A stretch of DNA of 64,000 nucleotides from UBA826 sp045564655 (GTDB lineage Bacteria > Chloroflexota > Dehalococcoidia > Lucifugimonadales > UBA826): positions 124,001-188,000 of the forward strand of contig JBJLGX010000020.1 in the NCBI GenBank assembly GCA_045564655.1, written 5' to 3'. Made by a program: the position numbers and the translations under genes. Position 1 is the stretch's first letter; each line of letters starts with the position of its first letter. The notes under the pieces are model-generated. The model saw only the letters and a program-made list of their open reading frames with translations. It did no database searches and had not been told where the DNA came from. Positions 16,651 through 25,739 of the stretch are shown here, in pieces.

Positions 16651-17283
16651 TTAACTGCGTTGCGGATTAAGTATCTGAACTTTTAATTCTGCTGGAAGTT
16701 TTGTTTCATCTATATTTAGTCTGTTGATTCCAGTTGTTTCTGTAGATCCCGTATTTGTAAGAAATGTATCTAATCCGGTAGGAGTGCTTCCATCATTGTC
16801 TTCGATATACTCTAATGGGATTAATATTCTTGGCTGAATTGCTGAGATTATTTCTTGAAGAAGTTCATGGCTTAATGAACTGTTTTTTGCAATAGGGGCT
16901 AATAAAATATTTGCTTGCCTCAGTTGGTCTAACTGGCCGGACGTTAGTTTTTGATTTAATCCGCCCAATTGGCATATAACTAATCCTTCAGCTCTTATTG
17001 TATAGACTACATTAATTTCTTGGTTTAATTCGTCTAGCTGTGTTGGAATTCCAGTTATGTAATATTGGCCAATTTCATATTCACCTGGACCATTGACGAT
17101 ATAAGGATCACCACTAAGCGCTTTAGTAGTAGAATATTTTGGATTTGAATTGCTGACAGTAACTATATCGGATTTTCTAGATGGCATCATTCCACTATGC
17201 GAAGTGTCAAAAGGATCCGTGATTAGTATCTCATCTCTACTATTGATACAAACTGATGAATGCCCTAACCATGTTATTTCCAT
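16651..17283 (-). CDS. MBL-fold protein lacking the metal-binding motif
   Basis: A 210-residue protein of the metallo-beta-lactamase fold (COG2220-like). The start is ATG 17281-17283 (MEITWLGHSS), with a GGGG-containing site upstream; a longer frame to 17352 is less likely. The fold markers are present: WLGHSSVCI, LITDPFD, NGPGEYEIGQYYITGIPT and ILIPLEY. In active relatives the stretch after DIVTVS reads HDxxxH or HxHxDH. Here residues 43-50 are VSNSNPKY, with no histidine or aspartate. The usual GDL and MHY segments read GGL and LEY. It therefore looks like a non-catalytic or repurposed member. The frame is intact, so it is not a decayed pseudogene. Confidence 0.8.
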   Translation of the reverse strand: MEITWLGHSSVCINSRDEILITDPFDTSHSGMMPSRKSDIVTVSNSNPKYSTTKALSGDPYIVNGPGEYEIGQYYITGIPTQLDELNQEINVVYTIRAEGLVICQLGGLNQKLTSGQLDQLRQANILLAPIAKNSSLSHELLQEIISAIQPRILIPLEYIEDNDGSTPTGLDTFLTNTGSTETTGINRLNIDETKLPAELKVQILNPQRS

Positions 17284-17412
17284 TTGATAGTCCCCTTTTA
17301 AATGATTTAAACTAGTTACTTGAGTATAGCAATCCTTAATGTAACGATTCAAGGAGAATAAGAATTCTATTTTCCTCTAGATGCTAATATTAATAATAGG
17401 TGAACTTAAATT

Positions 17413-18777
17413 ATGTTTGAAAATCTTACTGAAAAAATTTCCTCTGTTATATATAAACTTAATAATAAAGGGCGTTTGACACAAGATGACATTGAAGATG
17501 TATTAAAAGAGATACGCCTTGCTTTATTAGACGCTGATGTCAATTTTAGGGTTGTTAAGTCTTTTATTGAATCAATGAGAGATAAACTTGTTCCGGGTGA
17601 ACTTTTAGAAGCCCTTTCTCCTGGACAATATGTTATTAAGATTGTTGATCAAGAATTGACTAATATTTTAGGTAACACATCTTCTGAACTTATTATTAAG
17701 ACTGATAATTCTCAAAATAAAATTTTATTAATTGGCTTAAATGGTTCCGGTAAAACAACTTCATCTGCAAAATTGGCACTCCATTTATCAAAGAATAATC
17801 ATAATCCTCTTCTGATACCGGCCGATATTCATAGGCCTGCTGCAATCGATCAGTTGAAAATTCTAGGTAATTCTATAGATATTCCAGTGTTTGACTCGGA
17901 CCCTTCTCAGGATCCTGAAATTATTGTGAAGGAAGGTTTGGAATTAGCCAAAAATATTAATTCTGATTTCATTATTGTAGATACTGCAGGTAGATTTACG
18001 ATAGATGACGATTTAATGTCTGAATTGGAATTAATTAAAAATGTTGTAGAACCTAATGAAATTCTATTGGTCGTAGATGCAATGACTGGCCAAGAGGCTG
18101 TTAATATAGCTCAAGATTTCAATGAAAAGATTGGTATAACTGGACTGATTTTAACAAAAATGGATGGTGATGCGAGAGGTGGTGCAGCTTTATCTATATC
18201 ATCTGTAACAGGGGTGCCAGTAAAATTTATAGGACTTGGCGAAGATGTCAATTCATTAGAAGTTTTCCATCCAGATAGATTGTCGTCACGTATTCTAGGT
18301 ATGGGCGATATCCTTACTCTTGCAGAAAAAGCCCAAGAATCTTTTGACGAGGATAATATGGCTCGTATGGAACAGAAGATTCGCAAGGCAACATTTGATC
18401 TTGAAGATTTCTTAGATCAAATGCAGGCAATAAAAAAAATGGGCTCTTTTGGTCAAATATTGGAAATGATTCCAGGTATCTCTAATATTAAAAATAATAT
18501 TTCAGAAGATGCTGTGAACGAGAACCATTTGGATAAAATTGAAGCTATTATTTATTCCATGACCCTACAAGAACGTCAAAAACCTGAAATAATAGGAGGA
18601 AGTAGACGCAAGAGAATTGCAACAGGTAGTGGGACTTCCCCCAAAGATGTGAATCAATTGTTAAATCAATTTAAGCAAATGCGTAAAATGATGAAGGACA
18701 TGAGTTCTCCTAAAGGTCAAAAGAAAATGATGCGAATGATGTCGCAATCTAAAGGCTCCAATAAATTTCCGTTTTAA
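17413..18777 (+). CDS. ffh: Signal recognition particle protein (SRP54)
   Basis: The 454-residue SRP GTPase targets nascent membrane proteins to the translocon together with 4.5S RNA and FtsY. The N-domain helix bundle is at about 1-90. The G-domain has P-loop GLNGSGKTT, DIHRPAAIDQL, DTAGR and TKMDGDARGG. The methionine-rich M-domain forms the C-terminus (KQMRKMMKDM, KKMMRMMSQSKG). All key elements are present and the length is normal. I found no 4.5S/SRP RNA gene in this window. Confidence 0.97.
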   Translation: MFENLTEKISSVIYKLNNKGRLTQDDIEDVLKEIRLALLDADVNFRVVKSFIESMRDKLVPGELLEALSPGQYVIKIVDQELTNILGNTSSELIIKTDNSQNKILLIGLNGSGKTTSSAKLALHLSKNNHNPLLIPADIHRPAAIDQLKILGNSIDIPVFDSDPSQDPEIIVKEGLELAKNINSDFIIVDTAGRFTIDDDLMSELELIKNVVEPNEILLVVDAMTGQEAVNIAQDFNEKIGITGLILTKMDGDARGGAALSISSVTGVPVKFIGLGEDVNSLEVFHPDRLSSRILGMGDILTLAEKAQESFDEDNMARMEQKIRKATFDLEDFLDQMQAIKKMGSFGQILEMIPGISNIKNNISEDAVNENHLDKIEAIIYSMTLQERQKPEIIGGSRRKRIATGSGTSPKDVNQLLNQFKQMRKMMKDMSSPKGQKKMMRMMSQSKGSNKFPF

Positions 18778-18836
18778 ATGGTAGAATATATGTAGTTAAC
18801 ATAAGTTAACAACAATTTAATAAGGGGGTGGATCGC

Positions 18837-20366
18837 GTGGATAATTTTTTCACATTAGCGATTACTATCCTTAGCTGTATTATATTAGGATTAATAGTAG
18901 GCTTATTGTATCGTCGAGTACTAGAGTTGTTTGCTTCTAAATCTGCTTTGACAAAAGCAGAACAGATTGTAGAAGATGCAGACGAAAAGGTTAAAACGAT
19001 GATCCTGCAAGCCAAAGAGGAAGCTTTACAAACACGTCGAGAAGGCGAAACTGAAATAAGGGAAAGAAGAGCTGAGATAAGATCTGTAGAAAGGCGAATT
19101 TCAAACAGAGAAGAAAATATAGAAGGAAGATCTCGGAACCTTGAAAGGCGTGAGAAAAAAGTAACAGATCGTGAAAAAGAAATTGATCACATTTACTCTG
19201 AAGTGCAAGAGTTAAAAGATAGTGAAGTTCTTGCTCTTGAAAAAGTGGCTGACATGTCTATGGACGATGCCAAAGATCTTATTATAAAACAGGCTGAGGA
19301 CGATATTAGCCATGAACTAGCTATTAAGTACAGGGATATGGAACAAGATGCCCAAAATACTGCTAGTGAAAAGGCTAGAATGGTGTTGGGGCAAGCTATA
19401 CAGAGATTGGCTTCTGATGTCGTATCAGAGGCTACTGTTTCGAGTGTTCCTATACCTAGTGACGATATGAAAGGTCGTTTAATTGGTAGAGAAGGTAGAA
19501 ATATACGAGCTATAGAAGCCGCTACTGGTGTTGATCTCATAATTGACGATACTCCAGAAGCAGTTACTCTTTCATGTTTTGATCCTGTTCGAAGAGAAAT
19601 AGCCCGACTAACTGTAGATAAATTAGTTGCGGACGGAAGAATTCATCCTGCTAGAATTGAAGAGATGGCAGAAAAATCTAAGAAAGAAGTTGAAGAATCT
19701 ATCTGGAAAAGTGGAGAATCTGCTGTAATTGATGCTAACGTTAGGGGATTGCATACAGAAGTGGTTAGACTTCTTGGGCGATTAAAATATCGCTATAGTT
19801 ATGGTGAAAATGTATTAATGCATTCGCTAGAAGTTGGACATTTAGCAGGGTTGATGGCTGCTGAAGTTGGAGCTAATGTTAAAGTCGCCAAGTTAGGGGG
19901 CTTATTACATGATATTGGTAAAGCTCTTACTCATGAAATAGAAGGTCCTCATGCTCAAATTGGAGCCGATATAGCCAAAAAGTACAAGATATCTAGAAGA
20001 GTCACAACATGTATTGCAGAACACCATGACGATGAAATGAGTTCTGTAGAATCATTTTTGGTTGCCGCAGCGGATGCTTTAAGCGCTGCTCGCCCAGGTT
20101 CTAGAAGAGACACCTTAGATAATTATGTTAAAAGAATGGAAGAGCTTGAAGAAGTTGCTAGCAATTTTGAAGGTATAAATAGGTGTTTTGCTATTCAGGC
20201 TGGAAGAGAAGTTCGGATTATGGTGGAACCAGATGTTGTTGATGATGTTTCAGCAAGTGAGTTAGCTAGAGATATTGTTAAAAGCATTGAAGAGAAACTT
20301 GCTTATCCAGGTCAGATTAAAGTTGTAGTTATTCGTGAAAAACGATCTGTTCAATATGCAAAATAA
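18837..20366 (+). CDS. rny: Ribonuclease Y
   Basis: A membrane-anchored endoribonuclease of 509 residues that initiates mRNA decay. The start is set at GTG 18837, because AAGGGGG (18822-18828) lies 8 nt before it; the alternative GTG at 18828 overlaps that site. The order is one transmembrane helix (LAITILSCIILGLIVGLLY), a long charged coiled coil (about 30-190), a KH domain (GRLIGREGRNIRAIEAATGVDLIIDDTPE) and an HD domain with HSLEVGHLAG and LLHDIGKAL. It follows ffh by 59 nt and precedes the PHP phosphoesterase. Confidence 0.96.
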   Translation: MDNFFTLAITILSCIILGLIVGLLYRRVLELFASKSALTKAEQIVEDADEKVKTMILQAKEEALQTRREGETEIRERRAEIRSVERRISNREENIEGRSRNLERREKKVTDREKEIDHIYSEVQELKDSEVLALEKVADMSMDDAKDLIIKQAEDDISHELAIKYRDMEQDAQNTASEKARMVLGQAIQRLASDVVSEATVSSVPIPSDDMKGRLIGREGRNIRAIEAATGVDLIIDDTPEAVTLSCFDPVRREIARLTVDKLVADGRIHPARIEEMAEKSKKEVEESIWKSGESAVIDANVRGLHTEVVRLLGRLKYRYSYGENVLMHSLEVGHLAGLMAAEVGANVKVAKLGGLLHDIGKALTHEIEGPHAQIGADIAKKYKISRRVTTCIAEHHDDEMSSVESFLVAAADALSAARPGSRRDTLDNYVKRMEELEEVASNFEGINRCFAIQAGREVRIMVEPDVVDDVSASELARDIVKSIEEKLAYPGQIKVVVIREKRSVQYAK

Positions 20367-20417
20367 TGATTTGATTTTTTAGTAATTATAAATATTTCTG
20401 GGTTATGGATACCTGAA

Positions 20418-21281
20418 ATGGCATCATACAAATTCGAAGTAGATTTACATTTACATACTACTCATTCTGACGGAACATTGAGTCCTGAAGATCTGCTAAG
20501 GCTTTGTCAAAGTAAAGGTTTGAAATTTATTTCGATTACTGACCATGATACAACTTCAGCCTTATCAGAATCAGAAGAAATCGCTGCCGATCTAGGTATG
20601 AATATAATTCCAGGCATAGAACTGGGCGCATTATGGGAATCATCAGAGATACATATACTTGGTTATTATGTAGACCAACATGATTTGAATTTTCAGAATG
20701 TCTTGTCTGAACTCAGGGCTGATAGAATTATTCGTGGTGAAGCGATGGTGAATAAATTACAAGGCATGGGTCTGGAGATTTCTTTTGAAAGAGTCCAGGA
20801 GCTAGCAGATGGAGGTTCAGTAGGTAGACCTCATATTGCTCAAGCTTTAACAGAATTAGGATACGTTAAAAATCCTAAACAAGCATTTGACAAATTTATT
20901 GGCGATCGGAGTGAAGGATTTGTTGCGAGGAAACTATTAGGTTTGGAAGATTCTATCAAACTGCTAATTGATAACGGAGCATTACCTGTGTTAGCTCACC
21001 CTTTAATGTCTTCAGCAAAATCCGCGAGAAAAACCCTTAATGGGTTAAATGAATTATTACCTATGATGAAAGAGTGGGGCCTAGTGGGGATGGAAGTATA
21101 TTATGGTAGTTATGATAATAATCAGGTTAGTAAGCTTTTGAATTTTGCAAATCAATATTCATTAGTCCCTTGTGGGGGTAGTGATTACCACGCACTTGGA
21201 AATCCTATTGAATCTAAACCTGGTGATTCAGGACCACCTATAGATACTATTGAAAGATTGAAATTGTTAAACGAGCAGTAA
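20418..21281 (+). CDS. PHP-domain phosphoesterase (RNase AM / nucleoside bisphosphatase type)
   Basis: The 287-residue protein has a PHP metal-binding domain. VDLHLHTTHSDGTLSPEDLL, the motif ISITDHDTTSAL, GIELG and VLAHPL provide the histidines and acidic residues of the trinuclear site, and CGGSDYHA completes it. The family includes E. coli YciV/TrpH, which hydrolyses 3',5'-nucleoside bisphosphates and trims 5' ends of RNA. Its place right after rny suggests a role in RNA turnover. The stop overlaps the plsY start by one base (TAATG), so translation is probably coupled. Confidence 0.88.
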   Translation: MASYKFEVDLHLHTTHSDGTLSPEDLLRLCQSKGLKFISITDHDTTSALSESEEIAADLGMNIIPGIELGALWESSEIHILGYYVDQHDLNFQNVLSELRADRIIRGEAMVNKLQGMGLEISFERVQELADGGSVGRPHIAQALTELGYVKNPKQAFDKFIGDRSEGFVARKLLGLEDSIKLLIDNGALPVLAHPLMSSAKSARKTLNGLNELLPMMKEWGLVGMEVYYGSYDNNQVSKLLNFANQYSLVPCGGSDYHALGNPIESKPGDSGPPIDTIERLKLLNEQ

Positions 21282-21955
21282 TGCTAGTAGATATTAGATT
21301 CCTGTCGTTTTTAGGAATGATTATATATCTTATATCTTCTATTCCAGTTTCATATATATGGATAAAAAGTCTTAAAAATGGATTGAATTTAGATCAAGTA
21401 GGGACTGGTAATTTAGGATCATCAAATACCAAGAATGCCTCAGGGTATCTTTCGGCTATTTGCATTTCGCTTATCGATATATTTCTTAAAGGGTTTTTAC
21501 CGATATATGTTTTTGATAATATTTTTGGATATTCGTGGGAATTATTTATTTATGGATTACTCATAGTAGTAGGTCATAATTGGTCAATATTCATGAGTTT
21601 TAAAGGAGGCCGAGGAGTAGCTGTTTCTATAGGTGTTTTATTAGCTATAGAAACCTTGAGGCCAATTTTCTTAATTATTGCCATTCCAGTTTTAATAAGT
21701 AGATTGGTTGTTTATAAAGATAGTGCGTTATGGACATTGGTAACTATTATTTTATTAGTTTTGATGACATTTCTTTTATCTTCAGATATTGTGGAAAGAA
21801 TATTTACGCTTATTTTAGCTATATTTTTAATATCTAAAAGGGTCTTAACAAATGAATGGCGATTTCCTGATGATCCAAATAGAATTAAAGTCTTATTTTA
21901 CAGAATTGTTTTTGATAGAGATATAAAATCAAAATATTTATGGATTAATCAGTAG
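21281..21955 (+). CDS. plsY: Glycerol-3-phosphate acyltransferase PlsY-like
   Basis: A 224-residue integral membrane protein that would transfer an acyl group from acyl-phosphate to glycerol-3-phosphate in phospholipid synthesis. The signature loops are GTGNLGSSNTKNASG, GHNWSIFMSFKGGRGVAVSIG and a conserved C-terminal loop region, between about five hydrophobic helices. The sequence is more diverged than typical PlsY: WSIFM replaces the usual FPVFL. The ATG overlaps the preceding stop. Confidence 0.88.
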   Translation: MLVDIRFLSFLGMIIYLISSIPVSYIWIKSLKNGLNLDQVGTGNLGSSNTKNASGYLSAICISLIDIFLKGFLPIYVFDNIFGYSWELFIYGLLIVVGHNWSIFMSFKGGRGVAVSIGVLLAIETLRPIFLIIAIPVLISRLVVYKDSALWTLVTIILLVLMTFLLSSDIVERIFTLILAIFLISKRVLTNEWRFPDDPNRIKVLFYRIVFDRDIKSKYLWINQ

Positions 21956-22032
21956 CATTATAGTGTGCGTAGTTCGATTCGAAAGTATAATGGTATGAAT
22001 TTATAAAAATAGAGTAAATTTGGAGAGGTATA

Positions 22033-23820
22033 TTGCTCAAAGAAATAAGTTGTGGGGCTCTTGATATTAATAATGTTGGAGATGAAGTTGTATTAGCTGG
22101 CTGGGTTAATAGAAGACGAGATCATGGTAATTTAATTTTTATTGATCTTCGTGATCGAGATGGAGTGATCCAAATTGTTTTTAATTCTGATATAGATTTA
22201 ATGTCGCATTCGAGTGCTGAAACCTTACGGAATGAGTGGGTTGTACAAGTTAAGGGCAAAGTTATTAAACGTTCTGAAGGTACAGTTAATCAAGATATTC
22301 CTACAGGTGAAGTTGAGATTCATGTTACAGAATTAAATATTTTAAATGAATCTTTGACTCCGCCATTTTATGTGAATGATGAGTCAGATGTTGATGAGTC
22401 TGTACGTTTGAAATATAGATATATTGATTTAAGGCGTGAGAGTATGAAAAAAGCTCTAATAATTCGTCATCAAGTTGTTAAATATATCCGAGATTATTTA
22501 GACAGTAAAGATTTTTTGGAAATTGAAACCCCTATTTTAATAAAAAGTACACCTGAAGGGGCTAGAGATCATATTGTTCCTAGTAGATTGTTTCCAGGTA
22601 ATTTTTATGCATTACCACAGTCCCCACAACAATTAAAGCAATTGCTTATGGTTGCTGGAGTAGAAAGATATTTTCAGATAGCTAAGTGCTTTAGGGATGA
22701 AGATTCTCGTGCTGATAGACAGCCTGAATTCACACAGTTAGATTTAGAAATGAGTTTTGTTACACAAGAAGATATTTTGAATTTAACGGAAGAATTATTT
22801 ACCGGAATAATGAAAGATTTATTTCCAGATAAAGAGATTATAACCCCATTCCCTAGGTTGACTTATCAAGAGTCTATAGACATGTACGGGATAGATCGAC
22901 CTGATTTAAGATATGAATTAAAGTTATGTGACTTGGAGAATGTAGTTAAAGATAGTGAATTTAAAGTATTTCAGAATGTTTTAGCATCTCAAGGTGTTAT
23001 TAGAGGCTTTTCTGTTCCTGGATGTTCAGCCTATACCCGCCGCCAAATTGATGATTTAACAGAATTTGTTAAGTCTAGAGGTGCGACAGGACTGATTTCG
23101 ATTGGTATTGATGGAGATATAAATGATTTGTCGATGGATGATGTTAAATCAAATATTTCAAGGTTTTTAACCATATCAGAAGTAGAAGAATTTATTAAAT
23201 TAACTCAAGCTAAATCTGGAGATCTTATATTTATTATTGCGGGAGAAGAAAAACCTACCAATTTATCTCTTGGAGCACTAAGGCATAAAATGGGTGATTT
23301 ATTAGAATTGGCTGACCCGGATAAGATGTTTTTTGCATTTATTACAGATTTCCCGTTATTTGAATGGAATGAAGATGAAAATAGATGGCATGCGACACAT
23401 CATGCTTTTTGTATGCCTAAAGAGGAACATATTAATATTCTTGAAACAGATCCTGAAAAAGTTATTGCTGAATCTTATGATTTGATTTGTAATGGTTTAG
23501 AGATGGCAAGTGGAAGTATTAGAGTACATAAACGTGATTTGCAAGAGAAGATTTTTGAAGTTCTGGGATATACAAAAGAAGCTGTTGCAGATCGATTTGC
23601 TCAACTTTTAGATTCCTTTGAATATGGAGCTCCACCACATGGGGGTATCGCTCCTGGTATTGATAGATTGATTATGGTCCTTTTAAATAAGAGTTCTATT
23701 AGAGAAGTGATTGCATTTCCTAAAACTCAAAGCCAGATGGATCCATTGTTTCAAGCGCCATCACCTATTAGTGAAGATCAGTTAAATGAATTAAGGATTA
23801 AATTAGTAGAAGAGGAATAA
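22033..23820 (+). CDS. aspS: Aspartyl-tRNA synthetase
   Basis: A 595-residue class IIb synthetase of the bacterial type. TTG 22033 follows GGAGAGG by a few bases. The OB-fold anticodon-binding domain (about 1-110, LAGWVNRRRDHGNLIFIDLRDRDG) is followed by the catalytic core with motif 2 in FRDEDSRADRQPEFTQLD and motif 3 in GGIAPGIDRLIM. The GAD insertion domain lies between about 285 and 400. This bacterial-type enzyme may be non-discriminating if gatCAB is present elsewhere; that cannot be judged here. It meets clpX tail to tail with one base between the stops. Confidence 0.96.
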   Translation: MLKEISCGALDINNVGDEVVLAGWVNRRRDHGNLIFIDLRDRDGVIQIVFNSDIDLMSHSSAETLRNEWVVQVKGKVIKRSEGTVNQDIPTGEVEIHVTELNILNESLTPPFYVNDESDVDESVRLKYRYIDLRRESMKKALIIRHQVVKYIRDYLDSKDFLEIETPILIKSTPEGARDHIVPSRLFPGNFYALPQSPQQLKQLLMVAGVERYFQIAKCFRDEDSRADRQPEFTQLDLEMSFVTQEDILNLTEELFTGIMKDLFPDKEIITPFPRLTYQESIDMYGIDRPDLRYELKLCDLENVVKDSEFKVFQNVLASQGVIRGFSVPGCSAYTRRQIDDLTEFVKSRGATGLISIGIDGDINDLSMDDVKSNISRFLTISEVEEFIKLTQAKSGDLIFIIAGEEKPTNLSLGALRHKMGDLLELADPDKMFFAFITDFPLFEWNEDENRWHATHHAFCMPKEEHINILETDPEKVIAESYDLICNGLEMASGSIRVHKRDLQEKIFEVLGYTKEAVADRFAQLLDSFEYGAPPHGGIAPGIDRLIMVLLNKSSIREVIAFPKTQSQMDPLFQAPSPISEDQLNELRIKLVEEE

Positions 23821-23821
23821 T

Positions 23822-25126
23822 TTATGCTGATTTAAGATTTTGATCAGAACTGTCTTGTTTAATTTCATCAACGTTAATATCTTCAGTAGTTATTTGCACG
23901 GGGGCATCACCTTTAATAGAAGATTCATCTACAGAACAGTGGGTAACATCTTTCCGATTTGGTAATTCATACATCACGTCTAACAATGTATTTTCTAGAA
24001 TAGACCTCAATCCTCTTGCGCCAGTATTTTGCTCGACAGCTTTTTCAGCTGTTGCAGAAATAGCTTCCTCTGTGAAGCTAAGAGATACTCCATCCATTTC
24101 GAAAAGAGCTTTATATTGCTTTATGAAAGCATTTTTTGGTTCAGTTAAGACTCGAATTAATTCTGGTTTGCCTAAACCTTTTAGAGTTACTACTACAGGT
24201 AGGCGTCCTATGAATTCGGGAATAAATCCATATTCCATCAAATCTTCCACAGTCACAAATTCTCTAATCAATTCCTTATCATTTATACTATCATTGCTAT
24301 CTTCATCTTTTCTAAATCCTAAAGAATAATTGGTGCTGAATTCTCTCCTTTGTATGATTTCTGAGATTCCTTCAAACGCGCCTCCAACCATGAATAAGAT
24401 GTCATCTGTTTTTATTTGCATAAATTCTTGTTGAGGATGCTTTCTGCCACCTTGTGGTGGTACATTTGCCACACAACCCTCTATTATTTTCAATAAAGCT
24501 TGTTGTACTCCTTCTCCAGAAACATCACGAGTTATAGATGGGTTGGGACTTTTACGAGATATTTTATCGATTTCATCAATGTAGATTATTCCTTGTTCAG
24601 CCCTAGCGATATCATGATCCGCTGATTGTATTAATCGAAGAAGAATGTTTTCTACATCCTCTCCTACATATCCTGCTTCTGTTAAAGAAGTTGCATCAGC
24701 AATTGCAAATGGGACATCTAATATTTTGGCTAATGTTTGCGCTAGATGCGTTTTGCCGGAACCAGAAGGTCCTAACATAAGAATGTTTGCTTTTTGTAAC
24801 TCTACACTAGCATCTGTATTTTCTCGATTTGACCATATCCTTTTATAATGGTTATACACAGCAACACTCAATATTTTTTTTGCGTCTTCTTGACCAATAA
24901 CATATTCTTCAAGTTTTTCGAATATGTTTTTAGGTGTTAACCCTAGATCTAAAGGATTTTGGACTGTAGTAGTATTTTCTGTAGATTCTTCTGCAATAAT
25001 TTGTTCACACAAAATTACGCATTCATCACAAATAAAAACCCTATCAGGACCTGCTATTAGTCGATTAACTTGTGGTTGCGTTTTATTACAAAACGAACAT
25101 GTATAGTTAGTTTCTGAATTAGACAT
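23822..25126 (-). CDS. clpX: ATP-dependent protease ATPase subunit ClpX
   Basis: A 434-residue AAA+ unfoldase that feeds substrates to ClpP. The N-terminal zinc-binding domain has CSFCNKTQ...CDEC. The ATPase core has Walker A GPSGSGKTHLAQ, pore loop AGYVGEDVE, Walker B IIYIDEIDKI and the sensor/arginine region NTGARGLRSILE. The C-terminal tail (about 405-434) is acidic and poorly conserved. It begins one base after the clpP stop, in a tig-clpP-clpX operon. Confidence 0.97.
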   Translation of the reverse strand: MSNSETNYTCSFCNKTQPQVNRLIAGPDRVFICDECVILCEQIIAEESTENTTTVQNPLDLGLTPKNIFEKLEEYVIGQEDAKKILSVAVYNHYKRIWSNRENTDASVELQKANILMLGPSGSGKTHLAQTLAKILDVPFAIADATSLTEAGYVGEDVENILLRLIQSADHDIARAEQGIIYIDEIDKISRKSPNPSITRDVSGEGVQQALLKIIEGCVANVPPQGGRKHPQQEFMQIKTDDILFMVGGAFEGISEIIQRREFSTNYSLGFRKDEDSNDSINDKELIREFVTVEDLMEYGFIPEFIGRLPVVVTLKGLGKPELIRVLTEPKNAFIKQYKALFEMDGVSLSFTEEAISATAEKAVEQNTGARGLRSILENTLLDVMYELPNRKDVTHCSVDESSIKGDAPVQITTEDINVDEIKQDSSDQNLKSA

Positions 25127-25127
25127 T

Positions 25128-25739
25128 TTATTTCGCTTTTGCTTGGTTTGATGACATAACGATATCTACTAGGCCGTATTCTTTAGCATCTTCAGAACTC
25201 ATGTAAAAATCTCTGTCACTATCTTGAGCTATTTTTTCATAAGATTGTCCAGTGTGGAGTGACATGATATTCCTGATTTTGTCTTGCATACGTATGATTT
25301 CTCTAGCAGCTATTTCAATATCAGAAGCTTGGCCTTGGGCTCCGCCCAATGCTTGGTGCATATGAATTGTTGAATTTGGTAAAGCGAATCTTTTACCGTC
25401 TGCTCCTCCGCATAACAGAACCGTACCCATACTTGCAGCCATGCCAACACAGATTGTAGATACATCTGGACGTATTAATTGCATAGTGTCATATATAGCT
25501 AGCCCAGATGTTATTACTCCACCAGGAGAGTTTATGTATAAATTAATGTCTCTTTCAGGATCTTCACGGTCTAAAAATAATAGTTGAGCGATTATCGCAT
25601 TAGCAACTTGGTCATTTATCCCTGTTCCTAAGAAGACAATACGTTCTTTTAGAAGTAATGAATATATATCATATGTGCGTTCTCCTCTTGGATCTCGCTC
25701 TACAACGTAAGGGATAATATTTTCAGGAACTTGATTCAT
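25128..25739 (-). CDS. clpP: ATP-dependent Clp protease proteolytic subunit
   Basis: A 203-residue serine protease that forms the double-heptamer chamber. I chose ATG 25737-25739 (MNQVPENIIPYVVE) because GGAGAAG lies just upstream; a longer frame to 25754 starts in front of that site. The catalytic triad is S103 (GMAASMG), H128 (STIHMHQ) and D177 (DRDFYM). The 5' end overlaps the 3' end of tig by 17 nt, so translation of the two is probably coupled. Confidence 0.96.
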   Translation of the reverse strand: MNQVPENIIPYVVERDPRGERTYDIYSLLLKERIVFLGTGINDQVANAIIAQLLFLDREDPERDINLYINSPGGVITSGLAIYDTMQLIRPDVSTICVGMAASMGTVLLCGGADGKRFALPNSTIHMHQALGGAQGQASDIEIAAREIIRMQDKIRNIMSLHTGQSYEKIAQDSDRDFYMSSEDAKEYGLVDIVMSSNQAKAK

